A stretch of 64,000 bases of DNA from Lachnospiraceae bacterium (GTDB lineage Bacteria > Bacillota > Clostridia > Lachnospirales > Lachnospiraceae), in NCBI GenBank assembly GCA_018384375.1, contig JAHAYJ010000093.1:30496-94495 (forward strand), written 5' to 3'. This document shows, one piece after another, positions 17,957 to 27,296 of this stretch (position 1 is its first letter; every line of letters starts with the position of its first letter). The notes under the pieces were generated by a model, which was not told the DNA's origin, did not search any database, and was given only the letters and a program-made list of their open reading frames with translations. Both the position numbers and the translations under genes were made by a program.

Positions 17957-18976
17957 TTAATCCTCCTTAACAAAATCAATTTTCCATATTTCATCCGGTA
18001 CGGTAGGCTCCAGGTATCTTGTCTCGTCCTGATTCCTGATGATTTTATCATTTCCGCCGGTGGTCATCCCAATTACCGCTGCAGATATCCCTTCCTGCAT
18101 AAGTGCTTCCACCAACGCATCTCCGTTTTCCGTCACCATCAAAAGAGCGCCTCCAGACAGAAATTCATAAGGATTCAGATCATAAAATTCACAGACTTCA
18201 ATGGTTTCCTGCCGAACCGGTATCTTTTTCAAATCTATGTTCAGTCCAACGCCTATTTTTCGGGATAATTCCCACAATGCACCGAAGATGCCACCGTTTC
18301 TTATATCATGCATTGCATAAACGCCGGACTTAAGCGCTATGGCCGCCTCCGGGGCAATCGACAGACATTTCCCGCATTCCTTTGCCGCCTGAATCAGACC
18401 GATCGGATATCGCTTTGTAAGCTCTTCCTCCTTCTCATCCGCAAGAATTGCCGTTCCTTCCAGCCCGATCCATTTACTCATCACAATATCCATTTGCACA
18501 GCATTTCTTTCTGTGTGATCGTTCCTGCCTGCAGCAATACCTATCGCCGTTGCCGATATGACCGGAACATTCACGGCATTGCTGACCTCCGTATGTCCGC
18601 CGGCAATCTGAATATTTAGCTCTTTGCAGCAGCTTTCTGCCTGCTTAACGATCTCCTTCAGCTGTTCCTCCCTTGCATCTGTCGGTAACGTTAATGCCAG
18701 TGTTACAGCAAAAGGCTCTGCACCTGATGCTGCCAGATTATTTGCAGCTGCCATAACCGCCAAATACCCGGCCTTTCTAATTGGAAACGTAACTGTCTGG
18801 GTTGATGCTGCAAGCATCTCATGTCCGTTTTCCTGCGTGATATCAACGCCACTCCATGCGAAAAAGGCGCAGTCTTCTCCCACTCCTGCACCTTTTCTTA
18901 CTTCATCTCTATGATAATTAATCTGTCGCAATACCGAGCGCTTCAAAATGCTCTCCGATATTTTCCCTGTTTTCAT
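17957..18976 (-). CDS. AIR synthase-related protein (HypE/ThiL/PurM-like)
   Basis: A 339-residue ATP-binding protein of the PurM superfamily. It has GAGVGEDCAFF at the N-terminal phosphate loop, VMAAANNLAASGAEP, QIAGGHTEVS and a C-terminal FLSGGALLMVTENGD. Members with this layout include HypE, ThiL and selenophosphate synthetase, but no hydrogenase or thiamine genes are nearby, so I leave function open. It lies 62 bp downstream of vanW and abuts the Lrp gene, which points to one transcript of about five genes. Confidence 0.75.
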   Translation of the reverse strand: MKTGKISESILKRSVLRQINYHRDEVRKGAGVGEDCAFFAWSGVDITQENGHEMLAASTQTVTFPIRKAGYLAVMAAANNLAASGAEPFAVTLALTLPTDAREEQLKEIVKQAESCCKELNIQIAGGHTEVSNAVNVPVISATAIGIAAGRNDHTERNAVQMDIVMSKWIGLEGTAILADEKEEELTKRYPIGLIQAAKECGKCLSIAPEAAIALKSGVYAMHDIRNGGIFGALWELSRKIGVGLNIDLKKIPVRQETIEVCEFYDLNPYEFLSGGALLMVTENGDALVEALMQEGISAAVIGMTTGGNDKIIRNQDETRYLEPTVPDEIWKIDFVKED

Positions 18977-19038
18977 AGCTGTCCCTTTTCTGACACGGGT
19001 ATCCCCTCTATACTGTATCCTCTAAGCTCCTCCGGTGA

Positions 19039-20586
19039 CTATTCCGCCGGTGGTGCCGGCTGCTCTTCTGTCATCGGTGCCGGTTGTTCTGCCGCCGGCT
19101 GCTGTTCCGGTATAGACTGCGCAGGTGCCTCTGTCGCAGGTGCAGCAGTTGCTGCAAGGGCCGCAGCAACACTCTTTACATGGTCAATATCATTGGTAGC
19201 CACTGCTGCCATGATTTCATTATATGCATTGGGATCTGCCGTTGCAACACCTACCGTTGCATAGCGCGGAACCATCTTATAGGTACTGGAATTCACCATT
19301 TCCCTACTGATTTCCTGCCCGTTTTCTGTAACTATCTTCCAGAGATTTGCTTTATAACCCACATGCGCAGACTGAACTGAAATGGAGCCAATCGGCGCCG
19401 CAGGATCTGTATAGATTACTTCCGTATCCGGATAGGTTTTGCTGATCACTTCACTTTCATAGCTGACCTTACGGGAGCTGTCCCTTGTCTCCATGCCATA
19501 GATTGTAAAGAAGATCTGCTTGTCATCCGTTGTATATCCTTCAATATAAATCGGTGCATCCGTATTATTTACAAACTTAAAGTCCTTTCCGGAAGACTCT
19601 GCAATCGCTGCATCCGCAGAAGGATTCACATAGCTTACGATCATGGAGTGGTTATGTCTTTCCGTAACCTCCAGTTCTGCAAGCAGCACTGCATTATAAA
19701 GAGTTGTAGAAACCTGACAAATACCGCCGCCAAGGCTGTCAACCACCTGCCCGTTCAGATAAGAACCCGCCATGTAGTAACCATTTGCCGTACTGAACGG
19801 AGAAACAGTCTCGTAAGTGGAAAACTCGTCACCGGGATATAGTGTTGTTCCGTTAATTAGAGAACAGCCGTTACGTACATTGGCACTTCTTGATGAACCT
19901 GAAGTCTTAAAGCTCGTAGAGAAAGTTCCAAGCACATCCTTGACCTTCATAAGCTCTTCCTGTGTACCTCTGGATTCATCCACTACAATCGCAAGTTCCA
20001 CAGACGCATTTTCTCCATCCCATGTTCCATGAAAGAAATCGTAGAGAAGCTCTGTTGACGCTGCTTTGTCCACTACCTGTCCGGTCTGGCCGGGGAGAAC
20101 CACAAACTCATCATCCTGCCTTGTAAGCGTTGCATCCATTGCTTCCAGATTGTATACAGCGCATTGCTCCTCCAGAATATGTGCAGTCAGTTCTCTGTCT
20201 ATATCAAATTCAAGGTCATATACAATATTCTTATTTTCCAGATCCTTGGCCGCTTTATACCGCTGAACCACATTTCCGCTTTGTCCAATCTGCGCTGCTT
20301 CATCCACAATTTCCTGATTACTCCAGGCAAAACCGATATCCGTAGGTGTAATTGTTACCCCATTTCCCCCTACAGCAACAAGAGTGATCTCCTTATTGCA
20401 AAGCTCTGCTACATAGTCCTCCAGCATTTTTCTGGCTTCCTGCGCAGTCTTCCCCTCCAGGGACATATCTTCTACATAAATACCCGGAAGAATCCGGTTT
20501 TCTTCTGCGCTTACATGCATCCCCGCTGCTACAAAAATCACACATCCCAGGCAAACACCAAGCATCCCCCTAAATAATTTTAACAT
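19039..20586 (-). CDS. VanW family protein, exported
   Basis: A 515-residue secreted or membrane-anchored protein. A signal peptide (about residues 1-27, ending HVSA) leads into peptidoglycan-binding-like repeats of the YoaR type, with PGIYVEDMSLEGKTAQEA as the first. The central VanW domain reads NRSANVRNGCSLINGTTLYPGDEFS-like and GGGICQVSTTLYNAVLLAELEV. The tail (about 475-515) is an Ala/Pro/Glu-rich low-complexity stretch, perhaps wall-spanning. VanW proteins accompany cell-wall functions but have no assigned reaction. The 35-codon gene at 20606-20713 precedes it by 19 bp. Part of the motif before NGCSL differs slightly from the canonical form. Confidence 0.85.
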   Translation of the reverse strand: MLKLFRGMLGVCLGCVIFVAAGMHVSAEENRILPGIYVEDMSLEGKTAQEARKMLEDYVAELCNKEITLVAVGGNGVTITPTDIGFAWSNQEIVDEAAQIGQSGNVVQRYKAAKDLENKNIVYDLEFDIDRELTAHILEEQCAVYNLEAMDATLTRQDDEFVVLPGQTGQVVDKAASTELLYDFFHGTWDGENASVELAIVVDESRGTQEELMKVKDVLGTFSTSFKTSGSSRSANVRNGCSLINGTTLYPGDEFSTYETVSPFSTANGYYMAGSYLNGQVVDSLGGGICQVSTTLYNAVLLAELEVTERHNHSMIVSYVNPSADAAIAESSGKDFKFVNNTDAPIYIEGYTTDDKQIFFTIYGMETRDSSRKVSYESEVISKTYPDTEVIYTDPAAPIGSISVQSAHVGYKANLWKIVTENGQEISREMVNSSTYKMVPRYATVGVATADPNAYNEIMAAVATNDIDHVKSVAAALAATAAPATEAPAQSIPEQQPAAEQPAPMTEEQPAPPAE

Positions 20587-20605
20587 AATATTCTCCCCGA
20601 TTGCC

Positions 20606-20713
20606 TTAATAGAAAAAAGATGCTATAGTTGGAATTATCATGGCAAGCACCAATAATATTACTATGGTTGCCGATACGATTTTTTTTGTTTTTTTATTAT
20701 AAGGATTAAACAT
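20606..20713 (-). CDS. 35-residue membrane peptide leading the vanW operon
   Basis: The frame starts at the ATG at 20713 and stops at 20606, encoding 35 residues that begin MFNPYNKKTKK. A single hydrophobic helix follows, and the end is ASFFY. The Lys-rich start with a helix predicts an inside-to-outside single-pass peptide. GGAGG lies 6 nt before the ATG, and the VanW start is 19 bp after the stop. No longer gene uses this stretch. I believe such small membrane proteins recur in this lineage but do not assign a name. A role as accessory to cell-wall or export machinery is conjecture. Confidence 0.75.
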   Translation of the reverse strand: MFNPYNKKTKKIVSATIVILLVLAMIIPTIASFFY

Positions 20714-20753
20714 TTTGTTCCTCCGATGATACATCTTTGAAAGGATATTATAT

Positions 20754-21359
20754 ATGAAGATTTCTTTTTTTGCAAGTTTTATCATCTTTTGCCTCTGGCT
20801 CGGATATGAGATTCATAAACACAGAAATCTGGAAGCAAAAGCAAATGAAGATTTCTGGGAAAAGGAGGCTGCTGCCAATGCAACCAGGCGCAAATCTCTG
20901 GATTCCCTCAACTACATCAAAATTCCCTTTGAGAGTCTTCCAATGGATACTTTGCCTGATGACCCCAAGGTATCCGAATACCATGAAACGTTACATGAGC
21001 TTGCCCAAAATCCTATTGTAAATCTGACAGGAATCAGCAATACAGAGCTCAAACTAACGTATGGTGCTCCCAACATAGATCTTCTCTCCCATTATGATCA
21101 GAGCTATACCATTCTGGTTCGTACTCTTCAGGGCTGGGCTGAAACACTCTACGATAATGGCTACACAGATGAAGCACAAAAGGTATTAGAATTTGCTGTG
21201 GAAACACACACAGATTTAAGCAGCTCGTATCGGCTCCTTTCTTCAATTTATCAACAAAAGGGGGAACCCGATAAGATCAGACAGCTCATCCCTGTTGCGG
21301 AGGAACTGAATTCTGCCTTGAAAGGACGAATTATCGATATGCTGAAGGAACGTTGTTAA
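20754..21359 (+). CDS. Hypothetical single-pass protein with TPR-like C-terminus
   Basis: A 201-residue protein that I do not recognise. One hydrophobic helix (about residues 4-20) precedes a charged segment EIHKHRNLEAKANEDFWEKE. The body contains helical repeats resembling tetratricopeptide units, e.g. WAETLYDNGYTDEAQKVLEFAVE and SYRLLSSIYQQKGEPDKI. It looks membrane-anchored with a cytoplasmic or surface helical domain. It starts only 40 bp from the divergent small membrane gene, so the two promoters must be packed within or beside each other. Ribosome site GAAAGGA is good. Confidence 0.75.
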   Translation: MKISFFASFIIFCLWLGYEIHKHRNLEAKANEDFWEKEAAANATRRKSLDSLNYIKIPFESLPMDTLPDDPKVSEYHETLHELAQNPIVNLTGISNTELKLTYGAPNIDLLSHYDQSYTILVRTLQGWAETLYDNGYTDEAQKVLEFAVETHTDLSSSYRLLSSIYQQKGEPDKIRQLIPVAEELNSALKGRIIDMLKERC

Positions 21360-21381
21360 AAAGCGATCCTCAGCCAACTGG

Positions 21382-22095
21382 TTATCCTTTTCCATACTTC
21401 AAAATAATTTTATCAATCAATCTGCTCGCTTCATTTCTGGTAAGCCTGTCTATTTCATAGTCTATTACCAGTTTATGCTTTTGAACAAGCAGATATAACC
21501 TCTCTTTTTGTGCCTTATTGGCAAGCGCCTCTCTTTTTATTTGATAAATCAACTCGACAGGCATAAATATACTGCTATTCTCCGGATTTCTAAATTCCTC
21601 TTCCAGCTTCCCATAGAGGATTGCCGCTGCCTCCGCATCATTTACTGCACGATGGGCTCTATGAGGAATTTCATAATATTTACAAAGATATGGCAGACTT
21701 CTGCTCTCCAATTCCCTTAAGCAGCACCTTGCAATCCGTAAAGTGTCTATTCCATACCTGTTATCCTTACTTTTTACAAGTCCCATATTAACTGCCGCAC
21801 GTTTTAAAAAGGAATAATCAAACATAATGCTGTGTCCAAGCAGTATATCCTCCCCGATAAAGTCAAAAAACTCCGGAAGCACCTTTTCCGGAAGCGGTGC
21901 ATCCGCAAGCATCCCGTCTGTAATACCTGTGAGTTCTGTGATTCTCTCTTCCAATTTTCTACCGGGATTTATCAGGCTATCATATTTTGCAACTATCTTT
22001 CCGTCTCTTATCTTGACAGCTCCGATCTCAATCATCTTTTCCGTTTTCGGGTTCAGACCCGTTGTTTCCACATCAATTGCTGTAAAATCCTGCAT
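21382..22095 (-). CDS. DEDDh 3'-5' exonuclease (DnaQ-like)
   Basis: A 237-residue nuclease of the DnaQ/RNase T superfamily. Exo I is FTAIDVETTGLNP, exo II has LGHSIMFDYSFLKRA and exo III HRAVNDAEAAAIL with the catalytic His. All acidic ligands are intact. About 70 C-terminal residues beyond the fold are helical and basic (QIKREALANKAQKERLY). It may act as a proofreading or repair exonuclease. It is transcribed alone, convergent with the preceding hypothetical gene and downstream of the dnaJ terminator. Confidence 0.9.
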   Translation of the reverse strand: MQDFTAIDVETTGLNPKTEKMIEIGAVKIRDGKIVAKYDSLINPGRKLEERITELTGITDGMLADAPLPEKVLPEFFDFIGEDILLGHSIMFDYSFLKRAAVNMGLVKSKDNRYGIDTLRIARCCLRELESRSLPYLCKYYEIPHRAHRAVNDAEAAAILYGKLEEEFRNPENSSIFMPVELIYQIKREALANKAQKERLYLLVQKHKLVIDYEIDRLTRNEASRLIDKIILKYGKG

Positions 22096-22153
22096 ATTTC
22101 AATCCATTCTGTATGAAATTTCGCCGCTTTGGCACGTTTTCCCATGACGCAGG

Positions 22154-22182
22154 AAAAGAACAGCATGGCATGCTGTTCTTTT
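22154..22182. terminator. Terminator at the 3' end of the hrcA-dnaJ operon
   Basis: A 14-bp inverted repeat (22154-22167 with 22169-22182) around AACAGCATG. A/T tracts on both sides let it work in either direction; it lies 19 bp past the dnaJ stop on the minus strand. Confidence 0.8.
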
Positions 22183-22200
22183 TCTTTCCGCATTTACTCG

Positions 22201-23361
22201 TTATTTCCAAAATTTCTTTTTCTTGGCATCTTTTGAATCATTCTTTTCCACTTGCACATTTTTTGCCGCATTCAAGCTGTCACCCGTTGCCGCATCAAAC
22301 TGGCGCAAGAGCTCCTTTGCCTCATGAGAAAGCTTCTCAGGCGTCTGTACTACCAGTGTCACATAATGATCTCCACGCACTTCCTTATTCCGAAGCGTCG
22401 GAACGCCCTTACCTTTCAGGCGCACCTTAGTGTCAGTTTGCGTTCCTGCCTTAACCTCATAGGCCACTTTACCATCCACGGTATCGATAATGACCTCCCC
22501 ACCGAGTGCAGCTACTGCAAAGGAGATCGGCACCGTTGAATAAATATTATAATCCTGTCTCTGGAAAATCGGATGACGGCCTACGATCACTTCGACAAGA
22601 AGATCCCCTCTGGGTCCTCCGTTTACGCCGGGTTCACCCTTATCCCGGATGCGGACACTCTGTCCGTTATCAATGCCGGCAGGAATGGTTACCTGTATCT
22701 TTTTGCGGTTTGCCATATAGCCTGATCCATGACAGTCAGCACATTTTTCTTTAATAACCTTACCGGTACCGTTACACTCCGGACAAGTCTGTACATTTCT
22801 GACAGTGCCAAAGAAGGACTGCTGGGTAAATACCACCTGTCCTTTTCCTCCACATTTAGAGCAGGTTTCCGGACTTGTTCCCGGTTTTGCTCCGCTTCCG
22901 TGGCAAGTCTTACATTCATCCTTCAGAGTCAGTTCAATTTCCTTATCAACACCAAACACAGCTTCTTCAAAAGTAATTCTGACACTGGTTCTGATGTTAG
23001 CCCCCTTCATCGGGCCATTATTACCCCTGCTTCTTCGGCCACCGCCAAAGAAGTCACCGAAAATATCGCCAAAAATATCGCTGAAATCGGCACTGTTAAA
23101 ATCAAAGCCGCCGTATCCGCCACCGCCGCCTTCAAATGCAGCATGACCAAACTGATCATACTGCTTCCTTTTTTCCGGATCACTTAAGATAGCATAGGCT
23201 TCAGATGCTTCCTTAAATTTCTTCTCAGCCTCAGCATCACCCGGATTCATATCCGGGTGATACTTTTTGGCAAGAACTCTATATGCTTTTTTGATTGTGG
23301 CATCGTCTGCGCTCTTATCAATTCCAAGAACCTCATAATAGTCACGTTTCTGCTCTGCCAT
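22201..23361 (-). CDS. dnaJ: Chaperone DnaJ
   Basis: Hsp40 co-chaperone of 386 residues. The J domain spans residues 1-70 with the HPD motif in [11 protein letters not shown] Gly/Phe-rich segment ([11 protein letters not shown]) follows, then four CXXCXGXG zinc repeats ([32 protein letters not shown]), and the C-terminal substrate-binding domains. It stimulates DnaK ATPase. It follows dnaK by 42 bp and closes the operon under HrcA/CIRCE control. Complete and normal. Confidence 0.97.
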   Translation of the reverse strand: MAEQKRDYYEVLGIDKSADDATIKKAYRVLAKKYHPDMNPGDAEAEKKFKEASEAYAILSDPEKRKQYDQFGHAAFEGGGGGYGGFDFNSADFSDIFGDIFGDFFGGGRRSRGNNGPMKGANIRTSVRITFEEAVFGVDKEIELTLKDECKTCHGSGAKPGTSPETCSKCGGKGQVVFTQQSFFGTVRNVQTCPECNGTGKVIKEKCADCHGSGYMANRKKIQVTIPAGIDNGQSVRIRDKGEPGVNGGPRGDLLVEVIVGRHPIFQRQDYNIYSTVPISFAVAALGGEVIIDTVDGKVAYEVKAGTQTDTKVRLKGKGVPTLRNKEVRGDHYVTLVVQTPEKLSHEAKELLRQFDAATGDSLNAAKNVQVEKNDSKDAKKKKFWK

Positions 23362-23403
23362 CTTACTCCCTCCTGCATGTTATAAAAGATTGTCGCATGC
23401 GGC

Positions 23404-25278
23404 TTAAATCTCTTTGTAGTCTCCGTCAACTACATCATCTGCAGGTTCTGAAGCAGAACTCATATCCGGGCCTGCTGCCCCGGCGCCCATATCAGGGCCA
23501 GCTCCGCCAGCCTGCTGCATGTTCTCATACATCTTGGTAAACAGAGCCTGTGCGCTGGTTGTCAGCTTCTCCTTCGCTGCCTTCAAAGCGTCCAGATCAG
23601 CATCTGACATCTCCTGGTCCTTGGTTCTTTCCAGAATATCCTTTACTGCCTGCATATCTGCTTCTACAGCACTCTTCTGGGAAGCATCGATCTTATCACC
23701 TACTTCATTCAGTGCCTTTTCTGTCTGGAATACAAAGGAATCTGCCTCATTTCGTGTATCAATAGCTTCCTTTCTCTTCTTATCCTGTGCTTCGAATTCA
23801 GCAGCTTCCTTTACTGCCTTATCGATTTCATCATCAGACATGTTGGAGCTTGCCGTAATGGTAATATGCTGTTCCTTGCCGGTACCAAGATCCTTTGCAG
23901 ATACGTTAACGATACCATTTGCATCAATATCAAAGGTAACCTCAATCTGAGGAACGCCACGCATTGCCGGAGGAATTCCGTCCAGTCTGAACTGTCCGAG
24001 AGACTTGTTGTCCCTTGCGAACTGTCTTTCACCCTGTAATACATTGATATCTACTGCCGTCTGATTATCTGCTGCTGTGGAGAAAATCTGACTCTTCTTA
24101 GTAGGAATTGTTGTGTTTCTTTCAATCAATCTGGTTGCAATACCACCCATTGTTTCAATAGAAAGTGAAAGGGGTGTAACGTCCAGAAGAAGGATTTCGC
24201 CTGCACCGGCATCACCTGCCAGCTTACCTCCCTGAATAGAAGCACCCAGTGCTACACATTCATCAGGGTTAAGGCTCTTGCTGGGTTCATGTCCTGTCAG
24301 CTGCTTTACCTTATCCTGTACGGCGGGAATACGGGTAGAACCACCTACCAGCAATACCTGGCCAAGATCAGCATTGGTAAGTCCGGCATCCTTCATTGCA
24401 TTCTGAACAGGTACTGCTGTTCTTTCAACCAGATCATGGGTAAGCTCATCAAATTTTGCTCTTGTCAGATTCATGTCAAAGTGTTTAGGGCCTTCTGCTG
24501 TTGCTGTGATGAAAGGAAGGTTAATGTTGGTCGTGGTAGCAGAAGATAATTCCTTCTTCGCCTTCTCAGCAGCTTCCTTTAATCTCTGAAGTGCCATCTT
24601 ATCACCTGACAAATCAACACCTTCAGCCTTCTTAAACTCGTCAATCATCCACTGTGTCAATCTGTTATCAAAATCATCACCACCAAGGTGTGTATCACCG
24701 TTAGTTGCAAGAACCTCTATTACGCCGTCACCGATTTCAATGATGGAAACATCAAATGTACCACCACCCAAATCGTATACCATAATCTTCTGTTCCTTTT
24801 CGTTATCAAGTCCATAAGCAAGCGCTGCTGCTGTAGGCTCGTTGATAATACGCTTTACATCAAGTCCTGCAATCTTACCTGCATCCTTTGTTGCCTGACG
24901 CTGTGCATCGTTGAAATATGCGGGAACCGTGATAACTGCTTCTGTTACCTTTTCGCCTAAATAGCTCTCAGCATCCGCTTTCAGTTTCTGAAGAATCATT
25001 GCGGAAATCTGCTGCGGAGAATATTTCTTTCCATCAATCGTACGACCTCTGTCTGTACCCATATCTCTCTTGATAGAGGAAATGGTCTTCTCTGCATTGG
25101 TAACAGCCTGACGTTTTGCAGGCTCACCGATCAGCCTTTCTCCTGTTTTTGTAAATGCGACTACAGAGGGTGTTGTTCTTGCGCCTTCTGCATTTGCAAT
25201 GACAGTGGGTTTACCACCTTCCATAACTGCTACGCAGCTGTTTGTTGTACCTAAGTCAATACCAATTATTTTGCTCAT
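23404..25278 (-). CDS. dnaK: Chaperone DnaK
   Basis: Hsp70 of 624 residues. The N-terminal ATPase domain has [29 protein letters not shown] and [11 protein letters not shown]. The substrate domain begins near [14 protein letters not shown]. The helical lid ends with a Gly/Ala/Met-rich tail and VVDGDYKEI, the normal Firmicutes terminus. It acts with DnaJ and GrpE in protein folding. It is the third gene of the hrcA operon, preceded by AGGAGG. Confidence 0.98.
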   Translation of the reverse strand: MSKIIGIDLGTTNSCVAVMEGGKPTVIANAEGARTTPSVVAFTKTGERLIGEPAKRQAVTNAEKTISSIKRDMGTDRGRTIDGKKYSPQQISAMILQKLKADAESYLGEKVTEAVITVPAYFNDAQRQATKDAGKIAGLDVKRIINEPTAAALAYGLDNEKEQKIMVYDLGGGTFDVSIIEIGDGVIEVLATNGDTHLGGDDFDNRLTQWMIDEFKKAEGVDLSGDKMALQRLKEAAEKAKKELSSATTTNINLPFITATAEGPKHFDMNLTRAKFDELTHDLVERTAVPVQNAMKDAGLTNADLGQVLLVGGSTRIPAVQDKVKQLTGHEPSKSLNPDECVALGASIQGGKLAGDAGAGEILLLDVTPLSLSIETMGGIATRLIERNTTIPTKKSQIFSTAADNQTAVDINVLQGERQFARDNKSLGQFRLDGIPPAMRGVPQIEVTFDIDANGIVNVSAKDLGTGKEQHITITASSNMSDDEIDKAVKEAAEFEAQDKKRKEAIDTRNEADSFVFQTEKALNEVGDKIDASQKSAVEADMQAVKDILERTKDQEMSDADLDALKAAKEKLTTSAQALFTKMYENMQQAGGAGPDMGAGAAGPDMSSASEPADDVVDGDYKEI

Positions 25279-25350
25279 AATGATCTCCTCCTGAATTTTG
25301 ATTTCTATTTACTATTGGTTGTTTATTGTTTATTACCTGCTTTGTTCATG

Positions 25351-26016
25351 CTAGCTGACCACAGCTACCATGCTGTGCCTTACCACGCTATCCCTGTAGG
25401 TGTAACCCTTCAATAGCTCCTGTGCAACAACACCGGACTCATATTCCTCACTTTCCACCTGCATTACCGCATTATGGAAATCCGGATTAAATTCTTCTCC
25501 TACGGCCTGGATCGGCTTTACATCCATTTTTTCAAGCTCACCCAGAAGCTGTTTGTAGATCATTTCCATTCCTTCCGCGAAAGCACTGCCTTTCTCTTCC
25601 TCAGGGATCGTTGCAAGCCCTCTTTCAAAATTGTCAACAACCGGAAGAATTTTTTCAATCACGCTTTTGGCTCCTGTTTCAAACATGGCTGCCTTTTCTT
25701 TTTCCGTCCGCTTTCTGAAATTTTCGAACTCTGCCATCTGACGCTTTACCCGGTCTTCCAGCTCATCGATCTTTTCTTTCATTGCGTCCTGTTTTTTATC
25801 AAACTTGAGTTTCTTCTTCCCAGACTTTTTATCTTCCTTGTTCTCAGCGTCTGCATCTCCCTTCTCATCTGCCTCCGCCCTGTCATGTTCCTCCTGGATT
25901 TCCTCGGCATCTGCTTCCTGTCCAGCTGCTGCATCCGCTTTTACATCTTCAATGCTTTCTTCTGTTTCCTGATCCTGCATTTCTTCCTGCAGATCCTTTT
26001 TTATTTCATCACTCAT
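25351..26016 (-). CDS. grpE: Nucleotide exchange factor GrpE
   Basis: A 221-residue exchange factor for DnaK. The first ~75 residues are a highly acidic, low-complexity tail (DAAAGQEADAEEIQEEHDRA), longer than in most homologues. The coiled coil has VKRQMAEFENFRKRTEKEK, followed by PVVDNFERGLATI and the C-terminal beta domain with NPDFHNAVMQVESEEYESG and a VVRHSMVAV end. It lies between hrcA and dnaK. Confidence 0.95.
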   Translation of the reverse strand: MSDEIKKDLQEEMQDQETEESIEDVKADAAAGQEADAEEIQEEHDRAEADEKGDADAENKEDKKSGKKKLKFDKKQDAMKEKIDELEDRVKRQMAEFENFRKRTEKEKAAMFETGAKSVIEKILPVVDNFERGLATIPEEEKGSAFAEGMEMIYKQLLGELEKMDVKPIQAVGEEFNPDFHNAVMQVESEEYESGVVAQELLKGYTYRDSVVRHSMVAVVS

Positions 26017-26037
26017 TCCTTCTCATCCCTTTCAATT

Positions 26038-27069
26038 CTATGTCTTTTTCTTATATAATTCATCCAGCTGATGAGTAATTGTTTTCAAGGTTCCTACAAC
26101 CTTATCATAGTCCATTCTTTTCGGTCCGATAATTCCTATGGTCCCCCTCATTCCTTCTCCCAATTCGTAGGTTGCCGTTACAACGCTGCAATCCTTCATA
26201 GTCTGTATAGGGGTTTCATTACCAATATAAACCTGAATACCTGTATTGTTCTCGTCTGCAAGTGTATCCTGAACCAGCTCCGTGAGCATCTGTTTTTCTT
26301 CAAAGGTATTGATGATTTCACTTGCCTTCTGCTGATCTGCAAGCTCGGGATACTTAAAAATATTGTTGGCACCACTGGTATAAATCTCCAGATCTTCATC
26401 TGCCCGAATGGACTCTGCAATGGCGTCTATCACATCCGCCACAATTGCACTGTGTATTCCTGCCTGCTGCTTCATAGCAGTGATCATGCTCAAATTAATT
26501 TCCTCAAGTGCCAACCCGTTCAGATTCGTATTCAGAAGAATGTTCAGCTTTAAAAGCGTTTCATCATCCAATTTCTCTGATACCGGAATGATGTTATTCT
26601 TGATCACATTTCCTTCTACAACCACAACTGCCAGAAGCTGATTGACATCCACTCTCGAAAGCTGAATGAATTTCAGTTTATTAGTGTGGATCGTGGGAGC
26701 TGATATCATGGTGGCATAGTTGGTGTTCACTGCCAGAAGCTTCGCAACCTGCTTCAGCAGGTGATCCATCTTATCCTCACGCTCCAGCATCATTTCCTTC
26801 AGTTCTTCCAGCTCTTTATCCTTCTCCTCCATCATGGTGTCTACGTACAGTCGGTATCCCTTATCAGAGGGAATCCTCCCTGCAGAGGTATGGGGCTGAA
26901 GGATATATCCCATTTCCTCTAGATCAGACATCTCGTTCCGGATCGTTGCCGAACTCAAATTTAAATCAGTATATTTGGAAATGGTCCTGCTTCCCACCGG
27001 TTCTCCGGTTTCCAGATAGTTCCGGATGATGGCCTGCATAATTTTAATTTTTCTTTCGCTCAGCTGCAT
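26038..27069 (-). CDS. hrcA: Heat-inducible transcription repressor HrcA
   Basis: HrcA binds CIRCE and represses class I heat-shock genes; GroEL helps it fold. The protein has 343 residues. The N-terminal winged helix has LSERKIKIMQAIIRNYLETGEPVGSRTI, with ATIRNEMSDLEEMGYI and QPHTSAGRIPSDKGYRLYVD. The start is the ATG at 27069 (MQLSERK); an upstream TTG at 27087 would lengthen it by six codons without a better ribosome site. It is first in the operon, which carries a perfect CIRCE, so it represses itself together with grpE, dnaK and dnaJ. Confidence 0.96.
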   Translation of the reverse strand: MQLSERKIKIMQAIIRNYLETGEPVGSRTISKYTDLNLSSATIRNEMSDLEEMGYILQPHTSAGRIPSDKGYRLYVDTMMEEKDKELEELKEMMLEREDKMDHLLKQVAKLLAVNTNYATMISAPTIHTNKLKFIQLSRVDVNQLLAVVVVEGNVIKNNIIPVSEKLDDETLLKLNILLNTNLNGLALEEINLSMITAMKQQAGIHSAIVADVIDAIAESIRADEDLEIYTSGANNIFKYPELADQQKASEIINTFEEKQMLTELVQDTLADENNTGIQVYIGNETPIQTMKDCSVVTATYELGEGMRGTIGIIGPKRMDYDKVVGTLKTITHQLDELYKKKT

Positions 27070-27114
27070 CTCCGTCACCCCTTTCAACCAAATGACATAT
27101 GCTCTTGGGCTTTG

Positions 27115-27141
27115 TTAGCACTCGATTGATTAGAGTGCTAA
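27115..27141. promoter_or_regulatory. CIRCE operator
   Basis: TTAGCACTC (27115-27123), nine bases, then GAGTGCTAA (27133-27141): a perfect match to the HrcA operator. It lies just downstream of the hrcA promoter, overlapping the expected start of transcription. Confidence 0.97.
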
Positions 27142-27155
27142 CATCTTCTTACCAT

Positions 27156-27184
27156 AAAATATCACTTACCCTATTCATTGTCAA
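27156..27184 (-). promoter_or_regulatory. Promoter of the hrcA operon
   Basis: TTGACA (27184-27179) and TATTTT (27161-27156) with 17-bp spacing on the minus strand, about 15 bp before the CIRCE operator. Confidence 0.8.
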
Positions 27185-27210
27185 CAGATATCTCGCAAAA
27201 TAATTATTAA

Positions 27211-27254
27211 AAAAATATAAAAAAGGTACCACCTTTCTATCAGGGTGATACCTT
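27211..27254 (-). terminator. Terminator of the Lys/Ala-rich protein gene
   Basis: An 11-bp stem (27244-27254 with 27223-27233, one G-U pair) with a 10-nt loop, followed on the minus strand by a T-rich run. It isolates the gene from the heat-shock operon. Confidence 0.85.
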
Positions 27255-27296
27255 CTCTTTGCTATGTACTTACATGCTGTTAACTGTAAACCCGGT

